From assembly GCF_040712315.1 (NCBI RefSeq), contig NC_134014.1, positions 10,782,244-10,846,243 of the forward strand: a stretch of DNA of 64,000 bases, given 5' to 3'. Origin of the DNA: Castanea sativa (lineage: Eukaryota; Streptophyta; Magnoliopsida; Fagales; Fagaceae). Position 1 is the stretch's first letter, and each line of letters begins with the position of its first letter. The translations under genes and the position numbers were made by a program. Below the pieces are notes generated by a model. It was not told the origin of the DNA. It saw only the letters and a program-made list of their open reading frames with translations, and ran no database searches. Shown here one piece after another: positions 23,481 to 35,639 of this stretch.

Positions 23481-24321
23481 CGTAATGTTTTTTTCTTTAT
23501 GATGTATATCCTGTAACAAATGGGAAAAAAGAATTTGATCCCAAATTCTATCGAAACTAAGAAGCACCCCTTAACTACAAGATTTGTGGCAAACAATTAA
23601 TTGTAGCTTCCTTTTCAAGTTTTCAACCAATTGGGGTTGCCAAGCAATTCGTTATACATGGGTGGTCATGGGTGCAATCTGAATAGCCTTTAGCTTCATT
23701 TCTCTGTTACTTAGATTCTCGAGTTGCCGTTCGAGATGGATGCCCAGGTTTGTGAGATGGATGTGATGAAAGCTTGGTTTTTATGGCAACACGACCAAAC
23801 AAACTAAGGTTGAATCAACCTATCACATCAGTTAGGAAGTCCTCAAATGGCCAAAAATTTACTTATTTCTCAACTTTCTGTCATCTTTTTTTTATAATTA
23901 ACATAAGTATAATTTTTGCACCTAGAGGTAGAGGGTGCATCTCATTTGATTCCTCCTCAACTTTCGGTAATGGGTCATTAGAATAAGACATCTCAGATTC
24001 TCACAGAATTATCAAAGCTATCTGAGACCATTCGCAACGTCATGTCCTCCATGTTAAAGTAGCTAGAGTTTCATCCTCTCAGTTGTGATCCTATAACAAA
24101 TCTGTCGAGCAACAATCTATCTTTGTACATCCAAGAACAACAAAAATTGCAACAAACAAACCCAAATTAAAAAACTCTTAGGTGAATCTTACCACTCAAA
24201 TGAGGAGCTAGTGTTCATATAGCCAATCATGCCTCAACTCATTCTATTGTTTACTGTCTCACACCGCTTAGATTATAGATTCTACATAAGTTTGTAATAG
24301 GCATCACGTGGATTTCTACTT

Positions 24322-24630
24322 GTCGAGTTGGGTAGCGTCAACCTATAACCTGAGTAGGGGCATCAGAGTGGTGGGATAATGGTTCGGCTCACCAAACAGG
24401 ACCCGTCTGTGCAATTATCTGGTCCGCCCGTTCCAAGTTGAGAGATGGACCTTGTGATTTGTGTGAAGGCCTGGGTCACTTGGTTCCTAAAGTAGAGGGT
24501 ACTGCGTGAGGCTGGTCTCACAGAGCAGCGAAGACCTCTTGCTCTCAATACTGGAAGGATAACGGGCCGGTGCATTACTCATCACATTGCCTGGTTGAGT
24601 TGGGCTCCTTATAGACCACCACTTTAGTTT
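24322..24630 (+). ncRNA. 7SL RNA, copy 3, probable pseudogene
   Basis: A duplicate of copy 2 starting GTCGAGTTGGGTAGCG. The S-domain block TCACAGAGCAGCGA is kept. The promoter is damaged: the USE reads GTCTCACACCG (about 24256) and the TATA reads TTTGTAATA (about 24290). The body has further changes. Transcription by Pol III should be weak or absent. Confidence 0.7.
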
Positions 24631-24634
24631 TTTT

Positions 24635-25010
24635 CCCTTGATATTTTTTATCTAAACTCAGATAAATTAAATCAGTTTCAGGCAACACTTTTCCATCTTT
24701 ATCTTTATTTTCAGGGTTACATAGTCTGTTGGAGATAGTTCTGAACAAAAAAAAGAAGAAGTCTGTTGGAGATGGACATGATCGAGTTTTCACATTAGAA
24801 ACAAAAGGAGTTTCACATTTTCTTTTTCTTTTTCCCTTGATATTTTTTTTATCTAAGCCCAGATAAATTAAATCAGTTTCAGCAAACACTTTTCCATCTT
24901 TATCTTTATTTTCAGGGTTACAAAGTCCGTTGGAGATGGACATGATCGAATTTTCACATTAGAAACAAAAGGAATTCTAGGATCACATTATTACACCATT
25001 TTCCACAACA
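24635..25010. repeat. Tandem duplication, period about 198 bp
   Basis: CCCTTGATATTTTTT, CAGATAAATTAAATCAGTTT and GGAGATGGACATGATCGA occur twice about 198 bp apart. Short translations from it are frame artefacts. Confidence 0.7.
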
Positions 25011-25397
25011 GTGAAATAGTTTTTGTGGTCTTCATCATATTGACACTTAGTTTTCTCCAATAGATGGTGAAAATCTGAGGGGCTGCACCAAAACAAAGAT
25101 TAACTGTGTGGGTTATCATAAGTTGTGATTAGCAGTTAGCAAAAACTTTAATTTTTCTATTGTTTTATTCAACAGTTATGCTTTCTAAAAGGGTTTATAC
25201 TTGCATTGACTTGATTGATAAAATTGACCTTCTTTCCCTATAGGAATCAAATCAAGAAGAGCACATTTGGTAGGAGAGTTTAAATAACAATTTTTAGTAT
25301 TTACAATATTTAATACCACCTTCAAATTGGTGCAACAATGATAACTTTTTGCATTGAGACTTAAGACTCTAATATAAAAAAGATGGTTATTTTATGG

Positions 25398-25997
25398 TGT
25401 AGGAACTTGGGGTCAGTAACCAATACTGGCCCAACGTTGTTAGGATAGGCCTAGCCCAATGACAATAGTACAATGACATAAGATTGGCACTCGAAGGCAG
25501 CCTACTAATTGGACTGGGCTAGGCCCGGTACCAACAAGTTGGTCAGGGTTGGTCGAAAGGGAGAGTAGAATTCTCAAGTCAGTCCCCAAGCATAATTAGT
25601 ATCTTGGAAAAACCCGCTAGCGAGTGCTATTCGACGTCAGATGCAAGTATCAAGAGAATCCTCAAAAGGGACTAGTTTTTTAGGAATTCTAAGCAGAAGT
25701 GGGAGCTACATGGGAATTGATGCAAGGCAATTATTTGGATCCCACTAAGGGGAGACTATAAAAAGGAATGGAAGATGAATGGAAAAGGGGGTTGGGAAAC
25801 ACAAGGAGGTAATAAAACAAGAGGGAAGGAGAGAAGTATACGGACTAGGTGTGGGAGGAGCAAAGGTGAGAGAGTTGGGTTATCAAAGCAACGTTTGAAG
25901 CCATACCTAGTAGGAGTGCAAGGAAACATACCAACAATTAAATTGGGAGCTCAAATTCCTCCCCCCATAGGGAGTACCACTGGGTTTGGGTACCACA
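25398..25997 (+). mobile_element. Solo LTR, 600 bp, TSD TATGG
   Basis: It begins TGTAGGAACTTGGGG and ends GGGTACCACA, so it has the canonical TG...CA ends. TATGG is repeated at 25393-25397 and 25998-26002. A TATA box TATAAAAA lies at 25757-25764. No internal retrotransposon sequence is attached, so it is the product of LTR-LTR recombination. The orientation is given by the TATA box. An 87-codon ORF near its end has no domain. Confidence 0.85.
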
Positions 25998-26555
25998 TAT
26001 GGTACACAATTATTTTTTTTTATTATTATTATTTTTAGATGGAGAGTATATATAAGAAAAATTGTGCATACAGACTTCTCAATAAAAATATTTAAATGAT
26101 TTCTAAAAAGAAAAAAGTAAAGGAATTACTAAAATTGAATTGAAAGTTCAAATTTATTTCTGTAAAGTTGCATTTGGAATCTTAAATTTGGATTTGGATT
26201 TTAATCAATAGATTTGTAATTCCTTGATTACAAATCCATCGTCAATTTTGGATATCATTTCAAATCCAAAGATTTTAAAAGTTCAAATTATTGATCTTTT
26301 AAAACTATACAAACAAGGTGTCTGAATTTATTCATAGGTCCAAATCCAGATATCCAAATGCACCATTGTATATTATTCGGTTATTATTATATCACCAAGC
26401 GATTCATTCAACTTTAGGCTCATTTTTTGCCTTTCCAGAGATAAATTACAGTGTCCTTTTCCATTGATTATTCTCTTCTTTTATATTTTCAATTAAGCAA
26501 AAAAAAAAAAAAAAAAAATCTGCCCAAGAGAAATTCACTTCAAAGTTCAAAACCT

Positions 26556-29500
26556 TTAAAGCCTAGCTCTTTGCAGTTCTAACTTGCCAATAGTACCCAA
26601 GTGGACTTCATCTGGACCATCTGCAATTCGTAATGTTCTTGCGGTGGCCCAAAGATGTGCTAGAACGGTATCAGAAGATAAACCAGCTCCACCATGCACT
26701 TGCATTGCCATGTCAAGCACCTTCAATGCCATGTTTGGGGCTGCTACCTGCTCCACATACAACCAGACCACTTTAAAAGAAAATTCAGCAACAAAATAAC
26801 CATAAGCCAAGATTGGATTCCGGCAATTCATATTACAAACAACAATAATTATCAAACAAAAAAATAAATTTACAACCAACAATTACCTTGGCCATTGCAA
26901 TTATCCCACGGGCCTTCTTGTTTCCAAGCCTATCAAGTTGGTCAGCTGCTTCCAAAACCAACAATCTGGCTTTCTCTAGCTCTATCCGACACTGAATCAA
27001 AGAGCAAATATAAGAAGACTGCTATAATACTGCAGCTAGGAGGAGAATCTAAAATATAAGGATTCAAGGTGGACCACTAGTTCAGCACAAGTACTTCTAG
27101 TTTTTGTATTATTGATTTAGCTTACATTATTATTTCATATTTTGTGATGTGTAGCTACAAATTTTTTCAATTTTCTATAATAGAGTTTACCTTTGCAATA
27201 TCTGAAATAAATGAACCTTGTTCTGCAATCAACTTTCCAAACACTCTCCTACTAAGAGCCCTCTGAGCCATCATCTGCATGCCACGCTCAGCGGCACCAA
27301 TCAGTCTCATGCAGTGGTGCAGCCTTCCCGGTCCTAGCCTACCCTGCAAGCAACTCAGTACCAAATATAAGATATCCATGTTGGTACACCAAGAAGCAGC
27401 TCAATAAATGTCACGTAAACTCTTCAAATTTCAATAAATGAAACACAACCATCAATCAAATTATCACATCTGCGCCAGGGGATGAGTTGGGTACCTACCT
27501 GGTTTTAATCCTACATATGACAAGTAACAATCATTTCTACTTTCAGCATATGAATGTCAGAAACAAAACCTTTTTCTTCTTCTTGGTTTAAGACCAAGAA
27601 GCTTGCTGCACTTACACTGATATGCACTATAAAAACAGAGAAAACTGTCGATGTTTATGGAAATTTATAGAAGTTTCAACGTTCCCTAGGAAATGCAATT
27701 TGTTGTGAAATATATGGAAGACAAATAAATTTGAAAAACCACTGTTTCATGTTTGCCAAGATCTTAAAAGTGGAGGCCTTGGGTTTCACCTATGAGAGGG
27801 GAAACCCCCCCTCAACCCAAAAAACACACAAATTCATAATGCAGCAGGGAAGGCATTGAACAACTATACCTGGGCAATCTCAAATCCACGTCCTTCTCCC
27901 AATAGAATATTCTTTGCTGGCACACGTACATTGACAAATGATACTTCTGCATGCCCATGAGGTGCATCATCAAAGCCAAACACCATTAGGGGTCTCTTTA
28001 TGTGTACTCCAGGAGTATGGGTATCCACTATGATCATAGACTGTTGTTTATGCTTAGCGGCATTGAAGTCAGTTTTTCCCTGGATATTGTTCAGATAACA
28101 TTCCTTTAACTACATGAATGGAAATTTGGACTTTTCATGCTATGCCAAACAAGAACTAACCATGACTATGAGAACTTTGCACCTGGGATCCATGGCCCCA
28201 CTTGTCCACCACTTTGTCCCATTAATGACATATGTATCTCCTTCTCTGCACATGGATTTAACAAGCAGTCATTTATAAATTGAAAGCAGAAGCTCTGAAA
28301 AAAATTGTCATGTGCCACATATAGTTATATCCCATATATCCACAGAAGAAGTTTGGATGACTATTGGGAAACAAAGTCCCTGTACTTGAAAAAAATGATT
28401 TTGATAAACAGAATACTCCCTTTACAAAGGTGCTGCACACTACCTTTTAATAGAACACTCAATATTGGTAGCATCAGAAGATGCAACTTGTGGTTCTGTC
28501 ATTGCAAATCCAGATCGGATCTTACCATTGAGCAAAGGTATAAGCCATTCATGTAGCTGTTCTTTATTTCCATAACGCAACAATACCTAAAATGAAAAGG
28601 AATTTTTTTCTAATACTTTTATTCAAAAGAGAAAATAGATCAAATACACACTATATGTATTGGCCTATTCCTAAAGACAGACACTCCCAAATTCAGAAAG
28701 TCTAGGAAGTCGAAAGGAAAAAGAACTGCTGTAACCAGATCAAGCGAAACATGCATTGTAGGTAGCATTCATATTTTGCAAGAAAATTCAAAACCATATC
28801 AAATACACACTATATGTATTGGCCTATTCCTAAAGACAGACACTCCCAAATTCAGAAAGTCTAGGAAGTCGAAAGGAAAAAGAACTGCTGTAACCAGATC
28901 AAGCGAAACATGCATTGTAGGTAGCATTCATATTTTGCAAGAAAATTCAAAACCATATCAATAAATATATATATTTTTGATAAGTAAGAAAAATTATGTA
29001 CAAGAAAGAAGAGAGTCTATAAACATCGGGAGAGAATCACTAGTTGTGAGTCTCCAAACCAGAGACCAGTCAGATGAAGAGCCAATGAAAGAGACAAGAA
29101 GTTGATTTGTTGAGCTCTCCACATATTCAAACATGCAGTTATCGTGTTCCCTCCAAATGCACCATATCAAACATAACAATGTCAAATTCCAATATCAAAT
29201 GAGCGTTTCCCCAACCAATTCCTCCATCCAAAAAGAAGATCTGGCACACTTCTTGGTAAAACCCAAGTAAGCCAAAGGATCTAAAGACAAAACACCACAA
29301 TTGGTAGGCAATCTCACTGGCCAAAACCATATCAATCATTTTACAAATCTAAAAATCAACAAAACATTTGATTCTCCAACTGACCACAACTACGAGTTAC
29401 GTCCCAAAGGTTGCGAAATGATCATCACTCTTTCTAATTTGATATTTTTCACAGAATCTCAAGATCTCATTCAAACAAAAGAGGAGGTGTGATGTGGTAA

Positions 29501-32500
29501 CAACACTAAAAATCATTTGTGAATCTAGAGAATCTGAAAGTTTAATGTACCTCCATATTTCCAGTGTCAGGTGCACCACAATTAAACACCTGTGGAGCCC
29601 AAACGGAACGACCCATAATCTCACAAAGGTATCCATATTCAAGGTTTGAGAGGCCTGCACCCAGTAACTGATCATATGCACCATTAGGGAGAGTATGGTT
29701 GCTCCCATCAAAAATCAGTTTTCTTGCCCTTGTAGCACTATCAATCTGCACAGTGTACACAAACTCAAAGGAATAAGCAAAATGTCATTCATTCAGAAAA
29801 ATATTATCTTCAACAACTAATTTATAAGGAAGGAATTCTAGACTTTGAAAAAGTAAAAATAAATATAGAATGTATGCATGGGAAATTAAGACATACAGGT
29901 ATAAATAAATTCCATAAGCCTTCCTTCTTTGCTAGTTCCTTTAACTTCTCCTCTTCTGGATGAACTGTCCATCGCGATGAAGACTGAGCAAGTTTGTAAA
30001 ATTCACTTTCCATGGGGTATATGTGATCTTCCATGAATTTGATCAATCTATTTCTCAATTCCTGAACTCTTTTACTAGGAACAAACCTCCCCACTCCACT
30101 TGAAAGCCCTTGATTTTCATTCTCATTACCAGATAGTTTCAAATACTGTTTTGCAATTGGAACTGATCCATAGAAAGAAGAAAATATCCTTAGAGAATAG
30201 CTTTGGGTAGATAAATACTCTAGGAAGGAAATTTATCTGCATGCTAAAGATTGTGCAAATTCAAGGCCAAAAAAGTTCATTAATTGGTATAGCTACCAGA
30301 TGGAGGATGCTCAGGAAGCACAGATTGTCGTTGAATAAATGCCCATGCTGAGTCAATAAAAGAATTAGCTAATTTCCCTGTGAGTTGGGCACGCTTACCT
30401 CCTGAAGCATTACCCTGCATTGTCATGGTAAAGCAGATATTATCCTGATGTGTTCAGAGCTCACTTCCTATGACAAAAAGCTTATTTATATATATATAAC
30501 ATTTGAAAATATACCATAGTCCATCTATTGTACACTCCTGCATAGATTGATGCCCCACGGAACAAGGAAAAGGCAACATAAAACTTCCACTCAGCAACAG
30601 GCCATGGTTTTCTCTGCATTGAAAATGTGGTACCATTGATTGTGAAAAACAAAGTGTATGATTGCCTGGTACAATATTTTACGAGACTACAAAAGATGGC
30701 CATGGAAGGCAAACAGTAGCATAGCCAATACAGGGGAATGAAATTAGTTGACTAGCAAGGTATGGAATTGCAATACATCATACAGTCCTATTCGATCAGA
30801 TTATAGCTTAGACACTGCATTTTAACTCATAAAAGGCCTTAAGAAATGATGAGATCAAGTTAGTTACATAGCACCGAGTATTCTTATTGTCTTCCTCAAT
30901 CCCTGACATTATTTTGAAGATTTTAATAATAACAAAAACAAATCTCTTAATGATTGTCTGAATTTCCTCATAAGAGGAAGTTATTTTGGACAAATGAGAA
31001 TACAGACCTCAATTCAATCAAATTTATCAATGTGACTTACAGCTGCATAGCAGTATTCTGCCAAATATTCTGCCAGTGAAGGAATGCCTTCTGGAATTCC
31101 AGCAAGTTCCATACCTTCACCTTGCTGTCCATCTCCAAGCCCAATTCTCAAAATATAATGCTGTCAAGGAAAGAAAAAACGATAACTTGAAATATTTAGT
31201 GAACACTTAACCCTAATGTAGTTACATTATCAGCCTAGTTTACTAGTGCCAAAGAAAATCAAATAGCCTACCAGAAGTATCCAAAACATTCAAATCAGAG
31301 GCTAAAAGAGAACAGATTGACATGTGACCAAAAAATACAACACAAAGTATAGAGATAGCACTCCATGCAAATAAGTGAAGTCTGTAAATTTTAATTACCA
31401 AACAGCTGTATGCAACATCACACATTTGGTTTCCAAGAGTAGACAGTTCCCAGTCAAGAATGCCAATAACTCGATCCTGCACCATTAAGCATATCTCAGT
31501 AGATGTGCAACCCAGAATATCTAAGCTGTTAGTACATGATCATTTGACCACATTAAGGGTCAACTAAAGTGTAAACAGTAACAAATTTGTATTTCTATTC
31601 CAACCATAAATATTTTTTGAAATTCTTAATTTGTAAAACAGAACATACACTGATTATAGTGGATGACTGAATGAAATTACAAATTCTGAAATCAGGTTGG
31701 ATAAAGATATGTATTTAAATCAGTGAAGGCTTTTGAAATACTGAACCTCATTGGGATGAAATACAAGATTATCAATGCGAAAGTCTCCATGAACTAGGCC
31801 TGATGTTGCTCCTGAAGAATCTTCAAGAGGAATGTGTTGCCGTAGCCAATTAGCAAGCTCAATCATCTTTGGATTTCTCTCAGGTTTACCCTCAGCAGTT
31901 GAAGCTATATACTGTGTAGCCCACCTTTCTACCTAAAACAAGCATACAATTCATACAAAGTAAAAATTTGGGTGATAGCCCTGCGTTTAGTTAGGAGCTT
32001 TCACAAATTTTCATGGATGTGATTAATACAAAACAGCTGCTACACAATACGTTAGTACATTATCATGCATGAAGTTTGTTATTAGAATTGAGCGGCAGGT
32101 AGTCATATTCTACGCACCTTCAACTCAATCTGTGAGAATTTTGCATTTGAAATTACACATGTCAAGGTACAATATACATATAGATAAAATTAGATTATCT
32201 AAAAATTTCAGAACATTACCTGCCGTTTACAATAGTTGTCAAGGCGCCCATATTTTGTGAGACCAATGGCATCCACATTAGTGGAATGTAGAGAAGCTAA
32301 AGTTTTTGCAGTTGCTTGATATATTGCCCTCCTCTTATCAGGTGATACACCCTGATGGAACAGAAACAATCATACAAGTCAACCCATCAAGCTGATTGTT
32401 ATTTGCACCAAAAATCCAAGTACTATATTTGACAAGTGAAAACTCAACACATTAAGAGTTATTGTTTCAAACTGATCATGAAACACAATGTAGTCAAGAA

Positions 32501-33323
32501 AATGCCATACCGGCAGTGTGGGGTCTACAAAAATGCGTCCATCCAAATACTCCATGATGTAAAATGCAGTTCCAATTACACTTGAGTCAGTACACAAACA
32601 GAAAGCTTTTGGGACTGGAACTTGTGTATGAGTGCCCAACGCCCGGAGAACCTGTCCCACCAAGAATTGAGAATTTCAAATTCAACATTCCTTAACCTTT
32701 GGCCTGGTAAATAAAACCCATTGATTTTCTTTAAAGTCGTCTATTCTGAGCAGACACTTTTCGCCCATCATTTTTTTTTATGACCCACCAAGATGAAATT
32801 GGGCAGTGTCCTTAATATTTGGTGTAATAAAAAAAAAGTGTGTTGTGATGGACATTTATGAAAGTAGTTTTGACTTTCTTTTATCCTAGGAAATAACGAA
32901 ATTGCAACCTTTTATATTTCAGTTTTGTTTTGTTTTTGTTTATCACAAAAGCTGGGACAAAGAAAGAACCTGAAACTCTCTATCAACGGCGTGAGCAGAC
33001 TGAAGCAATTTCCCCGGTGGCTTCTTCCTCAAAACGTAACGTTTCACCGAATCCCCCATTGATGATCTCACTTCCATCAGATACGTAGGATTCGATTGCC
33101 CGTGCCCGAACTATAAAACCCACAAATAAAATCGGATCAAAACCAACACAGAGAGAGAGAGAGAGAGTCAGAGAGAAATGGAGGGGACCTGAGAGACGGT
33201 GAAATCAGAGGGATGAAGAGGGAAGCCAGGGACGTTGGCGGAGGCATAGGCCAACAACGCCTTCTGATCGAGGGCGTGAGCTGGGTCCACTTTCGCTACC
33301 ATCTCAGATGTACGGGAAGCCAT
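26556..33323 (-). CDS. IBR3: Acyl-CoA dehydrogenase with N-terminal kinase-like domain, peroxisomal (IBR3/ACAD10 type)
   Basis: In plants IBR3 acts in peroxisomal conversion of indole-3-butyric acid to auxin. There are 17 exons: 33323-33189, 33110-32970, 32651-32511, 32351-32220, 31932-31747, 31476-31399, 31160-31041, 30613-30515, 30414-30297, 30162-29897, 29745-29551, 28586-28444, 28245-28161, 28079-27870, 27343-27191, 26991-26887 and 26747-26556. All introns are GT-AG and the joined frame is open for 832 aa. Residues about 45-310 form an aminoglycoside-phosphotransferase/choline-kinase-like fold with HGDFRIDN (231-238) and ILDWE (251-255). Residues about 400-832 are the acyl-CoA dehydrogenase, with [12 protein letters not shown] from 564. 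The C-terminus is ARL, a type 1 peroxisomal signal. The start [11 protein letters not shown] is the first ATG of the frame. The gene appears intact and has the family's usual length. Confidence 0.93.
28641..28958. repeat. Identical 159-bp tandem duplication in an IBR3 intron
   Basis: The block starting CAAATACACACTATATG at 28641 is repeated at 28800 with no difference that I can see. The copies therefore look very recent. It lies in intron 11, away from the splice sites. Confidence 0.85.
28963..29321 (-). mobile_element. 5'-truncated LINE 3' end in IBR3 intron 11, TSD 15 bp
   Basis: CAAAACCATATCAAT is repeated at 28948-28962 and 29322-29336. Between them, the minus strand encodes the very end of a plant L1 reverse-transcriptase ORF, including [17 protein letters not shown], with one frameshift near 29150-29185. 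It ends in CTTACTTATCAAAAATATATA, the 3' tail. It is a classical short, 5'-truncated LINE insertion in the same orientation as the host gene. Confidence 0.8.
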
Positions 33324-33860
33324 TATTCTTCTTCCAACTTGGAGGATTTCAACGCCTTTCTCAAGAAAACCAAATCATATATATTATTAACGCACACACA
33401 GAGAGACAGAGACAAAGACAGAAACCGAAACAGAGAGAGTGTGAGAGAGAGCTAAGGATTGGATTGGATAGGAACGTTGGACCTTTGGAAATGTCGAGTG
33501 GAGTCGATTAGAGTCGGACATAATTAAGTTCTATAGACCTACCTATCACACGCCGACACGCGTCAAAGCCGATGTTTCTTTCCTTCTCTTTTTTTTCCTT
33601 CCTGATTTGGTCATTTTGGATTTGGACGATGATAAATTTAGAATTTCCGATTTCGTATATATAGACAAAAGACAAATAAAGTGGAGAGAAGATATGCTTT
33701 CAAAAAAAAAAGTGGAGAGAAGATATCGTAAGATCAAGACTCTGACCCACACTGTTTTTTTATTTAGGATTTCTCACGTTATCAATTATTGCGATATGGT
33801 TTCATAAAAAAAAAAAAAAATGATATGATTGGTATTTTTTTTTTTTTGATAAACATGATA

Positions 33861-33948
33861 TGGTCGGTATATATTATTAACCCCAATCATAATCTTAATA
33901 TATATGATTGGTATATATTATGATTGGGGCTAATAATATATACCAATC
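33861..33948. repeat. Inverted repeat, 88 bp
   Basis: The arm GTATATATTATTAACCCCAA pairs with TTGGGGCTAATAATATATAC after a central stretch. Probably a small MITE. Confidence 0.75.
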
Positions 33949-34431
33949 TTTATAGACTGGTATTGGTACTTCACAACTCATCATTTTTGTTTATTCTTAT
34001 TTTTTCATTGCAAAAACAAATTTACCATATAAAAACATCATCATTTGTCACGTTGACACCTTAGAAAATTTTTGAAAGTTTTTAAGTTACAAAACAAATT
34101 TTGTATTGCAATTATGTTACGAAGATTTTGAATTTTTTTGGGGCCAAATTATTGTGAATTTTCGTAAATTATAGAATTGGTTGAATTAAGAAAAATTAAA
34201 GCAAAATTAAATAAATTTTAAATTGGTTTTACTTGATATATATAAAATGTAATTCGGACAAGGTATTGTTCATCGCCAAACCAAAGAAAAATTATCTCTG
34301 AGTGTGTGTGTGTGTTATACCACCACTAATTCATGGATTGGAGATTAGATTGTGTTGATTTGTTCAACAGTAGATTTGGGTTTATTTGCAGTGGTAAGTT
34401 GCAAATTAGCTTTTGATTTGGGTTGCATGTG

Positions 34432-34535
34432 GTTGACACTATGGGTGCTACAGTGGTAGATTGATGGTTGACACTATGGGTGCTACAGTGGTAGATTGAT
34501 GGTTGACATCATGGGTGCTACAGTGGTAGATTGAT
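34432..34535. repeat. Minisatellite, three copies of 35 bp
   Basis: ATGGGTGCTACAGTGGTAGA occurs at 34441, 34476 and 34511. Confidence 0.85.
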
Positions 34536-35639
34536 GGTCGATTTGTGGGTTGGTAGATCAGTGGTTGTGGTTGCATGTGGGTTAAGGCTGTGATTTGGGT
34601 TGATTGTCAGTTTGATTTTGTTGTGGTTGATTTGTGATTTGTGATTGATAGATTGTTTGGGTGGTGGTACGAAAGGAGAGAGCTTGGTGGAGGTGGGGCT
34701 GGATTGAGAGGAAGAGAGAGAGGAAGAATAAAAAATAAATAAAATAAGATTTTAAAGATAGTGTATTAAGTCTGATGTAGGAGTATTTACAAATGAGTTT
34801 GTAAAAATAGTATTGTACACTTCATTTGGCTAAATTTGCAGCGAGGCTACTGGTGAATGCTCTAAGTTAAGCATGTTCATACAGTAGATACTTGGGTAAA
34901 ATAGTAGGAACTCCAAATCCCTCCAGTCCCATACAAAATATTTGTTGAACAAAAGGAGTATTCTACCATGCATTCTATTTGCTATCTGTCCTCCATAACC
35001 AACATATCATCACACCCATTTGTTTCATGATATACGTGATGTGTATAGTGTATACACCATCCAATCACCGGTCATCAATTTCCAGCAATTAACAAGAAGA
35101 GTAGGGAGACCCAAGGACGAGTGACCCGTAGAGGTTAATGATGAGTTGATAATGGCTAATTTGATTCTAAAATGATATTACAATATCGCAAAATTCCAAA
35201 CTATTGTGAGACCATATTGGGTTGCCTAGAGTTCAGTCAACATTATTAGTAGTTGTCCCCAAGAAAACAGAAAATCTGGCCTGGATTGCCTAGAACACTA
35301 CCATTAGTATTGAGATTAAAATCTTGTGAACACAAGTAGAGAGCGAAGTAAAATCTGATGTAAAGACAAGCATTGCGAGATAACCACACTTGCCATAGGG
35401 TGAAGGTTTACAAAAGCATTCCAAGGGCGATGTGAGGAAAGGGCTGACGGCTAGAGCTGACATTCTCTTAAAGCCAAACAAAGAGGGGTTGGTCAAAGAA
35501 ATTGATTGGGTGGGGAAGTGGAGGGGATCGCATATATTCCTATCCCATTGTCCCCTTGAAAGATATCCAAATAAGGTTGATTGAACCGTCCTCTCCATCC
35601 AAACAAGCTGTAAAAAAACCAAACCACCGCCAAGAACAT

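Larger units (their letters stand above)
20840..26690. repeat. 2.6-kb tandem duplication (20.84-23.48 kb and 23.49-26.69 kb)
   Basis: The order is block B (20840-22010, with a 7SL gene), intervening DNA, block A' (22780-23480, end of IBR3), block B' (23490-24640, with a 7SL copy), intervening DNA, block A (26030-26690, the true IBR3 end). Shared words include GATTTGTGGCAAACAATTAA, GGTTGCCAAGCAATTCGTTA and GTGGACTTCATCTGGACCAT. The second unit is longer by a 600-bp solo LTR. The breakpoint falls inside the last IBR3 exon. Confidence 0.8.
33324..35639. other. Intergenic with hairpin and minisatellite
   Basis: There is no gene. The stretch contains the IBR3 upstream region, a palindrome at 33861-33948 and three 35-bp repeats at 34432-34535 (GGTTGACACTATGGGTGCTA...). 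The rest is AT-rich. Confidence 0.6.

Noticed and set aside
23294..23485. Plus-strand ORF with Cys residues (also at 26584-26799)
   Set aside because: It is the antisense of the last IBR3 exon and its duplicated fragment.
8088..24575. Arg/Ser-rich minus-strand ORFs at 8088-8291, 21740-21925 and 24363-24575 that look like a conserved small protein family
   Set aside because: They are antisense translations of the three 7SL RNA copies; the conservation is that of the RNA.
25775..26038. Basic 87-aa ORF
   Set aside because: It lies across the end of the solo LTR and its flank and has no domain.
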